Positions 1 to 5,591 of a stretch of 5,591 bases of DNA are shown piece after piece. The notes beneath the pieces are model-generated. The model searched no databases and had not been told where the DNA came from. It saw nothing but the letters and a program-made list of their open reading frames with translations. Origin of the DNA: Hyphomicrobiales bacterium (GTDB lineage Bacteria > Pseudomonadota > Alphaproteobacteria > Rhizobiales > Xanthobacteraceae). Each line of letters begins with the position of its first letter. Position 1 is the stretch's first letter. The translations under genes were made by a program, and so were the position numbers. The stretch lies in the NCBI GenBank assembly GCA_003133345.1, contig PKXB01000170.1, positions 22,956 through 28,546 of the forward strand. The letters are read 5' to 3'.

Positions 1-149
1 GTGCGCAATTCGCGCTCGCCGCCGCTATGGGTCTTGGCGAGTTTTTCGAGATCGGCGGCAATCGCGCGGCCATCGATCAATTCGACCGAGCCCCGGAACA
101 GGCTTTCGGAGCGCGCGCGGGGTGTCTGATCGAGGGCGAGGGAGGCCAT
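1..149 (-). CDS. glnD: Probable [protein-PII] uridylyltransferase, N-terminal fragment
   Basis: An open frame runs leftward from an ATG at 149 to the window edge, giving 49 codons without a stop. The fragment contains ELIDGRAIAADLEKLAKTHS followed by GGERELR, which resembles the short helical stretch before the nucleotidyltransferase domain of rhizobial GlnD. GlnD uridylylates and deuridylylates the PII signalling proteins according to glutamine level and so controls nitrogen assimilation in the cytoplasm. None of its catalytic motifs lie in the window, so the call rests on N-terminal resemblance and on mutS lying upstream in the same orientation, an arrangement I recall from rhizobia. An in-frame TGA sits about ten codons upstream of the ATG. 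The only starts after it are this ATG and a GTG three codons earlier (first base at 158). Neither has a strong Shine-Dalgarno sequence. The full protein is usually about 930 residues. It could be another gene with a similar N-terminus. Confidence 0.62.
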   Translation of the reverse strand, partial: MASLALDQTPRARSESLFRGSVELIDGRAIAADLEKLAKTHSGGERELR

Positions 150-202
150 GGCGGGCACCGGGATAGCGGAGCGGGGGCTTCAAGTCACCGCTTGCCGGCA
201 AA

Positions 203-261
203 GATTTTACGCGACCGGCCGCTGGACAGCGATTTTACCGGCCATTTAGCACAAAAATCGC
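203..261. promoter_or_regulatory. Repeats in the divergent intergenic region, possible operator or promoter
   Basis: The octamer GATTTTAC occurs at 203-210 and again at 231-238, 28 bases apart, and each is soon followed by CCGGCC or CGGCC. The second copy overlaps an inverted repeat, GCGATTTT at 229-236 with AAAATCGC at 254-261 (8-base arms, 17-base loop). Read on the minus strand, each octamer contains TAAAAT, which resembles a -10 box upstream of the glnD start, but I see no convincing -35 hexamer at the right distance. These AT-rich spots stand out in a GC-rich region between divergent genes, so a regulatory role is plausible. It is an inference from position and repetition only. Confidence 0.25.
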
Positions 262-303
262 GCGGTTTGGACGTGGTGACGATGGGCGCCGACTGTGGTT
301 CCT

Positions 304-334
304 TGTCATGGCCGGAATGAGCCCGGCGATGACA
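304..334. repeat. Imperfect palindromic intergenic repeat upstream of the dehydrogenase
   Basis: TGTCATGGCCGG at 304-315 and CCGGCGATGACA at 323-334 are reverse complements at 11 of 12 positions, around a 7-base centre. The TGTCAT-GGCCGG / CCGG-ATGACA form is like the REP-type palindromes scattered between genes in Bradyrhizobium and related genomes. It ends 25 bases before the dehydrogenase ATG, so it probably lies in the leader of that mRNA. There is no T-run after it, and it sits between divergent genes, so it is not a terminator. Confidence 0.55.
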
Positions 335-359
335 CAAAATCGAGGCGGGAAAAAATTAA

Positions 360-1421
360 ATGCGTAGTTTCCAGGTCTGCCGTTGCGGCGAGCCGATGCA
401 GTTCGCCGAGCGGATCGATCCCAAGCCGGTGGGCCACGAGGTTCTGCTGAAGGTGCTGGCGGCCGGTGTCTGTCACAGCGACCTGCACATCTGGGAAGGC
501 TTCTACGATCTCGGCGGCGGAAAGATTCTCCGCCTACAGGATCGCGGCGTGAAGCTGCCGCTTACGATGGGGCATGAGAATGTCGGCGAAGTGGCGGCGG
601 TCGGCCCCAGGGCGCGCGGCGTCAAGGTCGGCGACAAGCGGCTGGTCTATCCGTGGATCGGTTGCGGCACCTGTATGGTGTGCAAGCGCGGCGACGAGCA
701 GCTCTGCACCTCGCCGCGTTTCCTCGGCGTCTATCGCGACGGTGGCTATGCCACGCATCTGCTGGTGCCGCATCCGCCCTATCTGCTGAACTACGGCAGC
801 AGGATGAAGCCGGAGCAGGCCGCGCCCTTGGCCTGCTCGGGCGTCACCGCCTATGGCGCGCTGAAAAAACTAGGGTCCCTGGTGAAGAGCGAGCCGGTGG
901 TGGTGATCGGCGCCGGCGGCCTCGGCCTCATCTGCATTGCGATCATCAAGGCGATGAAAGGCAAGGGCGCGATCGCGGTCGATATCGATCCGGTCAAGCG
1001 CGAGGCCGCCAAGCGCGCGGGCGCGTTCGCCACGGTGGATCCCAATGCACCCGACGCGGTCGCTCAATTGCAGGCCGCCGCCAAGGGACCGGTATGGGCG
1101 GCGATCGACTTCGTCGGCAATTCGCAGACCGAGCAGCTCGCCGTCGACAGCCTGATCAAGGGCGGCAAGCTGATCGTGGTCGGCCTGTTCGGCGGCGACA
1201 TCACGCTGTCGCTGCCGCTGATTCCGATCCGCGCCATGACGATCCAGGGCTCGTACACCGGCAGCCTCAAAGAGCTCAACGAGCTGATCAAGCTGGTGCG
1301 CAACCGGCCGCTGCCGCTGGTGCCGACCAAGACCACCGCGCTCGACTGCGCGCAGCACGTGATTGCCGACATCAAGGCCGGCAAGGTGATCGGCCGCACG
1401 GTGCTCACTCCGGCGGTGTGA
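360..1421 (+). CDS. Zinc-dependent medium-chain alcohol dehydrogenase
   Basis: This 353-residue cytoplasmic enzyme belongs to the zinc-containing medium-chain dehydrogenase/reductase family, which interconverts alcohols and aldehydes or ketones. Catalytic zinc ligands are visible as Cys38 (GVCHSD), His72 followed by Glu73 (GHEN) and Cys159 (LACSG). The structural zinc lobe is complete with Cys102, Cys105, Cys108 and Cys116. The Rossmann fold starts with GAGGLG at 184-189, and Asp208 (AVDID) stands where an acidic residue favours NAD over NADP. The interval between Cys38 and His72 carries a glycine-rich insert (DLGGGKILRLQDRG), which I associate with a rhizobial branch of the family. Length is normal. 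The ATG at 360 is preceded by GAGGCGGGA at 342-350, an acceptable ribosome binding site, and an A-rich stretch. The substrate cannot be read from sequence. It is first in a probable unit with the two membrane genes, although no pathway link is evident. Confidence 0.93.
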   Translation: MRSFQVCRCGEPMQFAERIDPKPVGHEVLLKVLAAGVCHSDLHIWEGFYDLGGGKILRLQDRGVKLPLTMGHENVGEVAAVGPRARGVKVGDKRLVYPWIGCGTCMVCKRGDEQLCTSPRFLGVYRDGGYATHLLVPHPPYLLNYGSRMKPEQAAPLACSGVTAYGALKKLGSLVKSEPVVVIGAGGLGLICIAIIKAMKGKGAIAVDIDPVKREAAKRAGAFATVDPNAPDAVAQLQAAAKGPVWAAIDFVGNSQTEQLAVDSLIKGGKLIVVGLFGGDITLSLPLIPIRAMTIQGSYTGSLKELNELIKLVRNRPLPLVPTKTTALDCAQHVIADIKAGKVIGRTVLTPAV

Positions 1422-1427
1422 CGTTTC

Positions 1428-1483
1428 ACCTCTCCCCGTGCGCGGGGAGAGGTCGGTCGCCGTAGGCGGCCGGGTGAGGGGGC
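1428..1483. repeat. GC-rich palindromic intergenic repeat, copy 1 (full)
   Basis: This element begins 7 bases after the dehydrogenase stop. It consists of a perfect hairpin (ACCTCTCCCCG at 1428-1438 with CGGGGAGAGGT at 1443-1453, TGCG loop), a second hairpin (CGGTCGCC at 1454-1461 with GGCGGCCG at 1465-1472, 7 of 8 pairs) and a tail GGGTGAGGGGGC at 1472-1483. The composition matches the CCTCTCCCC...GGTGAGGGG repeat found between genes in many alphaproteobacteria. The first hairpin could slow RNA polymerase or protect the upstream mRNA end, but there is no T-run for a classical intrinsic terminator. Confidence 0.8.
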
Positions 1484-1510
1484 CTTTCCTTTCGCCGAGC
1501 GGTTGGATAA

Positions 1511-1551
1511 GCCCCCTCACCCCGACCCCCTCTCCGCAAGCGGGGAGAGGG
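1511..1551. repeat. GC-rich palindromic intergenic repeat, copy 2 (shortened, inverted)
   Basis: This is the same repeat family in opposite orientation, lacking the central hairpin. GCCCCCTCACCC at 1511-1522 is the exact reverse complement of 1472-1483 in copy 1. It is followed by a hairpin with arms CCCTCTCC (1528-1535) and GGAGAGGG (1544-1551). The pair can therefore fold as two local hairpins or as one long stem joining both copies. The right arm of the last hairpin runs into the ribosome binding site of the next gene. Confidence 0.78.
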
Positions 1552-1553
1552 AG
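1548..1553 (+). promoter_or_regulatory. Ribosome binding site formed partly by the repeat
   Basis: AGGGAG at 1548-1553, extended leftward by GAG, lies 9 bases before the ATG at 1563 and is the best Shine-Dalgarno match nearby. Its first four bases are the end of the right arm of the copy 2 hairpin. This site decides the start: the longer frame opening at 1503 would begin inside the repeat with no ribosome binding site of its own. Confidence 0.6.
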
Positions 1554-1562
1554 AAACAGAAA

Positions 1563-2357
1563 ATGTCCCCCGACCTCACTTTCGCGCTGACGCTCATCGT
1601 CAAAATGGCCATCACTGCCGGCTTCGTGCTGGCGGCGACGGTGACCGCCGAGCGCGCCGGCCCGCTGGTCGGCGGGCTGGTGGCGACGCTGCCGATTGGC
1701 GCCGGGCCGGTCTATGTGTTCCTGTCGCTCGATCATGACGTGCAATTCATCGCGCAAAGCGCGGTGGCGAGCCTCGCCATCAACGCGGTGAACGTGGTGT
1801 TCGCGACGGTCTATGTGCTGCTGGCGCAGAAGCGCTCGCTTCTCCTCAGCCTGGCGGCCGGCCTGGCGGTGTGGACCGCGCTGACGCTGGTCATTCATTG
1901 GGTGCAATGGACGGTGTTCACGGCGCTGGCCATGAACATCGTGGTGCTGGGCGTATGCCTGTGGCTGGTGCGCCCGCTGCGTCACGTGACCATGCCGCCG
2001 GTGCACCGGCGCTGGTACGACCTGCCGATGCGCGCGGTGCTGGTCGCGCTGCTGGTCGGGATCACGGTCGGCCTGAGCTTCCGCATCGGGGCGGGCGGCA
2101 GCGGCATTCTCGCCGTGTTTCCAGTCGTGCTGATCAGCATCATGCTCATTCTGCACAACCGCGTCGGCGGCAAGCCCACGGCCGCCGTGCTCGCCAACGC
2201 GCCGCTCGGCCTCGTCGGTTTCGCCTTGGCTTGCGCGGTGCTGAATTTTTCCGCCGCGCCGCTCGGCGTGGCGCTCGCGCTGGCACTGGCGCTGGCGACG
2301 TCGATCGGCTGGAGCCTGGCCGTGCTCACCGCGCGCCGCCACGGCATTGAGGTGTAG
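1563..2357 (+). CDS. Multipass membrane protein of unknown function, paralogue 1
   Basis: This is a 264-residue, very hydrophobic inner-membrane protein; I do not recognise a characterised function. By eye there are about nine membrane segments, near residues 6-28, 34-56, 62-88, 92-113, 115-136, 157-174, 179-198, 207-229 and 233-256. Basic loops at 89-91 (QKRS), 137-156 (RPLR...HRR...MR), 199-204 and the C-terminus (ARRH) suggest an N-out, C-in arrangement. Segments 1-4 and 6-9 look like two related halves: GGLVATLP (37-44) matches SGILAVFP (180-187), each followed by a long hydrophobic run and an Ala-rich helix. Residues ERAGP at 30-34 and HNRVGG at 198-203 recur in the next gene. There is no signal peptide. 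The start at 1563 is preferred because of AGGGAG 9 bases upstream; the frame is open from 1503, but that stretch is repeat DNA. Transport or exporter activity is only a guess from architecture. Confidence 0.85.
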   Translation: MSPDLTFALTLIVKMAITAGFVLAATVTAERAGPLVGGLVATLPIGAGPVYVFLSLDHDVQFIAQSAVASLAINAVNVVFATVYVLLAQKRSLLLSLAAGLAVWTALTLVIHWVQWTVFTALAMNIVVLGVCLWLVRPLRHVTMPPVHRRWYDLPMRAVLVALLVGITVGLSFRIGAGGSGILAVFPVVLISIMLILHNRVGGKPTAAVLANAPLGLVGFALACAVLNFSAAPLGVALALALALATSIGWSLAVLTARRHGIEV

Positions 2358-2405
2358 TGCATGATCCCGAAAAATGGGGACCGATTTTCGGAATAGCTCA
2401 TGCAC
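2357..2405. repeat. RIME-like palindromic element between the two membrane genes
   Basis: GTGCATGA at 2357-2364 pairs perfectly with TCATGCAC at 2398-2405, and CCGAAAA at 2367-2373 pairs with TTTTCGG at 2385-2391. The form GCATGATCCCGAAAA...TTTTCGG...TCATGC is very like the Rhizobium-specific intergenic mosaic element (RIME1), which is widespread in rhizobial genomes. The first base of the palindrome is also the last base of the TAG stop of the upstream gene (2355-2357), so the element fills nearly the whole 59-base gap. It contains a GTG and ATGs that open spurious frames in both directions. Confidence 0.85.
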
Positions 2406-2409
2406 AGGA
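2406..2409 (+). promoter_or_regulatory. Ribosome binding site for membrane paralogue 2
   Basis: AGGA at 2406-2409 directly follows the right arm of the RIME-like element and lies 7 bases before the ATG at 2417. It supports that start over the in-frame GTG at 2357, which is the first base of the repeat and overlaps the upstream stop codon. Confidence 0.6.
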
Positions 2410-2416
2410 AAAAGCC

Positions 2417-3211
2417 ATGACGATGCTGCTGATCGGCCTGCTGCTCAAGATCGCGATGACCGTGACTATTGTGGTGGCGGCCTCGGTGGTGGTCGAGCGT
2501 AGCGGGCCGTTCACCGGTTCGCTGATCGCCTCGCTGCCGACTGCGGGCGGCGCGGCCATGATCATCCTGGCCTGGGAGCATCCGCCGGAATTCATCGCCG
2601 CCAGCGCCGTCGGCAGCCTCGTCTCCAATGCGGTGTGCGCGATCTTCGCGCTCTCTTATGCCGCGCTGGCGCAGCGGCGTTCGTTGCCGGTCAGCCTCGG
2701 CGGGGCCTTCCTGCTGTGGTTTTGCGCCGCCGCTCTGTCGCGCCTGGTAGATTGGAGTGCCGCGACCGCCGTCTTGTTGAATGTCGTCGTCTACCCGGCC
2801 GCGATCCTTGCCGGCACGCGGTTCCGCGGCAACGAAACGGTGAGAGCGCGCGTCAAGATGACCGCCATCGATCTTGCCTGGCGCGCCGGCGTCGTCACGC
2901 TCTGCGTCATTATCGTCACCGCCGCGAGCACCGCGATCGGCTCTTTCGCGTCCGGGCTGTTCGCATTCTTTCCGGTCGCAATGGGATCGTTCTTCGTCAT
3001 TTTGCATTCGCGGCTCGGAGGTCCGGCCGCGGCCAGCGTGGCGGCGCATGTGCTCACCCCGCTGATCGGGCTCGGCTTGAGTCTGCTGGTCGTGCATCTG
3101 CTGGCGGAGCCGATCGGGGTGTGGTGGTCCTACGCGCTGGGCTTGAGCGTCGGTATCGGCTGGAACGCGCTGCTGTGGGGATTGCGGCAGTGGCGCCGGC
3201 GAGCGACTTGA
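2417..3211 (+). CDS. Multipass membrane protein of unknown function, paralogue 2
   Basis: This 264-residue inner-membrane protein is the same length as its upstream neighbour and clearly homologous to it. Over the first 86 aligned residues about 40 are identical by hand count, and ERSGP (27-31), AQRRSL (85-90), HSRLGG (197-202) and EPIGV (231-235) match their counterparts. About nine membrane segments are visible. Basic loops at 86-88, 135-156 and the C-terminus (RQWRRR) suggest N-out and C-in. The two-halves pattern is again present: GSLIASLP (34-41) corresponds to SGLFAFFP (179-186). The tandem copies probably arose by gene duplication and may act as a heteromer, but that is inference. The ATG at 2417 has AGGA 7 bases upstream; the frame extends to a GTG at 2357, which would translate the repeat. 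The stop is 4 bases from the mutS stop on the other strand. Function is unknown; a small-molecule transporter is one possibility. Confidence 0.86.
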   Translation: MTMLLIGLLLKIAMTVTIVVAASVVVERSGPFTGSLIASLPTAGGAAMIILAWEHPPEFIAASAVGSLVSNAVCAIFALSYAALAQRRSLPVSLGGAFLLWFCAAALSRLVDWSAATAVLLNVVVYPAAILAGTRFRGNETVRARVKMTAIDLAWRAGVVTLCVIIVTAASTAIGSFASGLFAFFPVAMGSFFVILHSRLGGPAAASVAAHVLTPLIGLGLSLLVVHLLAEPIGVWWSYALGLSVGIGWNALLWGLRQWRRRAT

Positions 3212-3215
3212 GGCG

Positions 3216-5591
3216 TCACTTCTTCTCGGTTTCGGCGAGCTTCGCCTTCAGCATATAAAGCGCTTCCATGGCCTGGCGCGGCGACATCTCATCCGGGTTG
3301 AGCGCGGCGACCACCAGCGCGAGCGCGTCTTGATGCGGCTCCTGCGACGGCTTGTAGGGCGCCGCGAACAGCGGCAAGTCCTCGAAGCCCTTCGGGGCGG
3401 CGCGATCCTCCTGCTCGAGCTTGGCCAGCACCAGTCTGGCGCGCTCGATCACGCGCGCCGGCAGGCCGGCTAATTTCGCCACCTGGATGCCGTAGGAGTG
3501 GTCGGCCGAGCCCGCAATGACCTCGTGCAGGAACACCACGTCGCCCTGCCATTCCTTCACGCGCACTGTCGCATTATGCAGGCGATCGAGCCGGGCGGAT
3601 AGGGCCGTTAGTTCATGGAAATGCGTGGCAAACAGCGCCCGGCATTTGTTGACGTCGTGCAGATGCTCGACCGTGGCCCAGGCGATCGACAGTCCGTCGA
3701 AGGTGGCGGTGCCGCGGCCGATCTCGTCCAGGATCACCAGCGAGCGCGCGCCCGCCTGATTGAGGATGGCCGCGGTCTCCACCATCTCGACCATGAAGGT
3801 CGAGCGCCCGCGCGCCAGGTCGTCGGCGGCACCGACGCGCGAGAACAGCCGGTCCACCACGCCGATCTGCGCGTGCTTGGCCGGCACGAATGAGCCCATC
3901 TGCGCCAGGATCGCGATCAGCGCGTTCTGCCGCAGGAAGGTGGACTTGCCCGCCATGTTGGGGCCGGTGATCAGCCAGATGCGCCCAGATTCGACGTCTT
4001 TCGGCGGCGACAGGTCGCAATCATTGGCGACGAACGGCGTGCCGTCGCGCGCCAGCGCCTGCTCCACCACCGGATGGCGGCCGCCGGCGATGACAAAGTC
4101 GTTGCTGTCGTCCACTTGCGGACGCGCATAGTCGCGTTCGGCCGCCAGGTGAGCGAGCGCACTCGCCACGTCGAGGCTGCCGAGCGCTTCCGCGCATTCC
4201 TTGATCGGCGCGCTTTGCGCGATCACGCCGGCGACCAGCCGCTCGAAGATGTCCAGCTCGAGCCCGAGCGCGCGGTCGGCGGCGCTGGCGATCTTGGCCT
4301 CCAACGCGCCCAGCTCGGTGGTGGTGAAGCGCACCTGGCCGGGCAGCGTCTGGCGGTGGATGAAGGTGGCATTGAGCGGCGCGGCCAGCAGCTTGTCGCC
4401 GTGCTGGGCGGTGACCTCGACGAAATAGCCGAGCACGTTGTTGTGGCGGATCTTGAGTGCGCGGATTCCGGTCTCTTCCGAATAGCGCGCCTGCAAGGCG
4501 GCGACCACGCGGCGGGATTCATCGCGCAAGCCGCGCGTCTCGTCGAGGCTCGCGTCGTAGCCTTCGCGTACGAAACCGCCGTCGCGCTTGAAAGCGGGGA
4601 GCTCGGCGGCGAGCGCGGCGGAAAGCTCGGCGGCCAGCATACCGTCCGGGCGGCGGCAGGATTGCAGCGCGTCGGCGATTTCCACCGGTGTGTCTTTGAG
4701 CGCTACCAGAGAGCGGGCGAGATCGGCCGCCGCCAGCACGCCGTCGCGGATGGCGGCGAGATCGCGCGGGCCGCCGCGCCCGACGGCCAATCGCGCCAGC
4801 GCACGCGCAAGATCGGGCGCCGCCTGCAGCCGCGAGCGCGTATCGGCGCGCGCCGGGCCATGCTCGACAAAGCTCGCTACCGCGTCGAGCCGCCGCGCGA
4901 TCGCCTTGGGATCGGTGAGCGGCGCCGACAATCGTTGTGCCAGCAGGCGTGAGCCGGCCGAGGTGACGGTGCGGTCGATCGACTCAAGCAGCGAGCCGCG
5001 CCGCTCGCCGGATAGCGTGCGCATCAATTCGAGATTGCCACGCGTGGCCTGGTCGATCGCCATGGTGGCGGAGGCCGCTTCGCGCAACGGCGGCGACAGC
5101 GGCGGGCGCTTGCCGATCTGCGTGCGCTCGACGTAAGTGACGCAAGCGGCGGCCGCGGTCAGTTCCAGCCGCGACAAGGTGCCGAAAGCCTCGCTGGTCG
5201 CCACCGCAAAGAACGACGTCAGCCGCCGCTCGGCACTGGCGCTGTCGAACACGTCGCGGGTGAGCGGCGTCACCGCCGGCAGCGTGCGCCAATAGGGCAC
5301 CAGGTCGGCGTCGGCGAACAGCGCGTCGGAGACGATGATCTCGCTCGGCTCCAGCCGCGCGATCTCGGCCGGCAACGACAGGCGGTCGCATTCGGTGATG
5401 CGGAATTCGCCGGTGGAGATGTCGATCCAGCCCAGCGCGAAGCGGGCGTCCTCGCCGGCCGACGACGGCCGCGCGCGCGCGACGGCCAGCAAATAGTTGT
5501 TGCGCTTGGCGTCGAGCAAAGTGTCTTCGGTGAGCGTGCCGGGCGTGACCAGACGCACCACGTCGCGCCGCACTACACTCTTATTGCCGCG
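3216..5591 (-). CDS. mutS: DNA mismatch repair ATPase MutS, lacking its N-terminus at the window edge
   Basis: MutS recognises mismatches and small loops and recruits MutL. The window shows the last 791 residues. Numbering from the first visible codon, the fragment starts [19 protein letters not shown], the known junction between the mismatch-binding and connector domains. The core and clamp follow, with GYFVEVT at 388-394 and FIHRQTL at 410-416. The ATPase domain has Walker [10 protein letters not shown] at 543-551, STFMVEM at 597-603, Walker B with Asp622-Glu623 (LVILDEIG) and the ATHFHEL loop at 655-661. EDLPLF near 737-742 resembles a beta-clamp-binding motif, and a C-terminal helical segment ([16 protein letters not shown]) ends the protein. 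The first 115-125 residues, with the Phe-X-Glu mismatch-reading motif, lie beyond the window. The GTG at 5573 is an internal valine codon, since the frame stays open and MutS-like up to 5591. All visible motifs are intact. glnD probably follows downstream on the same strand after the opposing block. Confidence 0.98.
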   Translation of the reverse strand, partial: RGNKSVVRRDVVRLVTPGTLTEDTLLDAKRNNYLLAVARARPSSAGEDARFALGWIDISTGEFRITECDRLSLPAEIARLEPSEIIVSDALFADADLVPYWRTLPAVTPLTRDVFDSASAERRLTSFFAVATSEAFGTLSRLELTAAAACVTYVERTQIGKRPPLSPPLREAASATMAIDQATRGNLELMRTLSGERRGSLLESIDRTVTSAGSRLLAQRLSAPLTDPKAIARRLDAVASFVEHGPARADTRSRLQAAPDLARALARLAVGRGGPRDLAAIRDGVLAAADLARSLVALKDTPVEIADALQSCRRPDGMLAAELSAALAAELPAFKRDGGFVREGYDASLDETRGLRDESRRVVAALQARYSEETGIRALKIRHNNVLGYFVEVTAQHGDKLLAAPLNATFIHRQTLPGQVRFTTTELGALEAKIASAADRALGLELDIFERLVAGVIAQSAPIKECAEALGSLDVASALAHLAAERDYARPQVDDSNDFVIAGGRHPVVEQALARDGTPFVANDCDLSPPKDVESGRIWLITGPNMAGKSTFLRQNALIAILAQMGSFVPAKHAQIGVVDRLFSRVGAADDLARGRSTFMVEMVETAAILNQAGARSLVILDEIGRGTATFDGLSIAWATVEHLHDVNKCRALFATHFHELTALSARLDRLHNATVRVKEWQGDVVFLHEVIAGSADHSYGIQVAKLAGLPARVIERARLVLAKLEQEDRAAPKGFEDLPLFAAPYKPSQEPHQDALALVVAALNPDEMSPRQAMEALYMLKAKLAETEKK

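Noticed and set aside
27..320. Plus-strand open frame at the left edge
   Set aside because: It overlaps the glnD-like fragment and the repeat-bearing intergenic region, has no coherent protein signature, and no clear ribosome binding site.
1428..1453. Hairpin after the dehydrogenase as a rho-independent terminator
   Set aside because: The stem is strong but is followed by CGGTCGCCG rather than a T-run, and it is better explained as part of a dispersed repeat.
1503..1562. Upstream ATG extension of the first membrane gene
   Set aside because: These 20 codons translate the GC-rich repeat (MDKPPHPDPLSASGEREKQK), have no ribosome binding site, and precede a well-placed ATG at 1563.
870..2405. 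A 511-codon open frame on the minus strand across the dehydrogenase and first membrane gene
   Set aside because: Its product is dominated by Arg, His, Gln, Ala and Asp with no domain, as expected for antisense reading of GC-rich genes. It crosses the repeat region and starts inside the RIME-like element.
2357..2416. GTG start for the second membrane gene overlapping the upstream stop
   Set aside because: The extension is the RIME-like palindrome translated. The ATG at 2417 has AGGA at the right distance and gives the same 264-residue length as the paralogue.
1982..3097. A 371-codon minus-strand open frame under the membrane genes
   Set aside because: It has the same low-complexity, polar shadow composition, while the plus-strand frames are coherent membrane proteins homologous to each other.
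4074..4952. A 292-codon plus-strand open frame inside mutS
   Set aside because: It is antisense to the conserved MutS core and clamp domains and has no recognisable protein features.
5571..5573. GTG at 5573 as the start of a short, 785-residue MutS lacking its mismatch-binding domain
   Set aside because: The frame remains open to the window end, and the six extra residues RGNKSV match the normal MutS sequence before this point, so the shortness comes from the window edge.

Overview
The window is a GC-rich stretch of chromosome from an alphaproteobacterium, most likely a member of the Hyphomicrobiales near Bradyrhizobium, Rhodopseudomonas or Xanthobacteraceae. Three things point there: the protein sequences, a rhizobial-type palindromic repeat (RIME-like) and the CCTCTCCCC-type intergenic repeat common in these genomes, and a mutS gene lying upstream of a probable glnD gene in the same orientation, as I recall for rhizobia. 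The placement is by recognition only, without a database search.

Layout, left to right. Positions 1-149 (minus strand) hold the first 49 codons of a probable glnD (PII uridylyltransferase), cut by the window edge. Positions 150-359 are a divergent intergenic region with small direct and inverted repeats and a palindrome. Positions 360-1421 (plus) encode a zinc-dependent medium-chain alcohol dehydrogenase with both zinc sites intact. Positions 1422-1562 are almost entirely repeat: two GC-rich palindromic elements facing each other. Positions 1563-2357 and 2417-3211 (plus) encode two paralogous membrane proteins of 264 residues each, separated by a RIME-like palindrome. Positions 3216-5591 (minus) encode mutS, converging on the second membrane gene with only 4 bases between stop codons and cut at its 5' end by the right window edge.

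The two minus-strand genes are conserved housekeeping functions (mismatch repair, nitrogen signalling). The three plus-strand genes between them look like a later or lineage-specific block of about 3 kb. They probably form one transcription unit, but each junction carries a different palindromic repeat. The dehydrogenase and the membrane pair have no evident shared pathway.

The item most worth following is the pair of membrane proteins. I cannot assign them a characterised function. Each appears to be built from two related halves that the charge pattern places in opposite membrane orientation, which is a transporter-like architecture. I see no tRNA, rRNA, CRISPR array, insertion sequence, phage gene or recognisable defence system.
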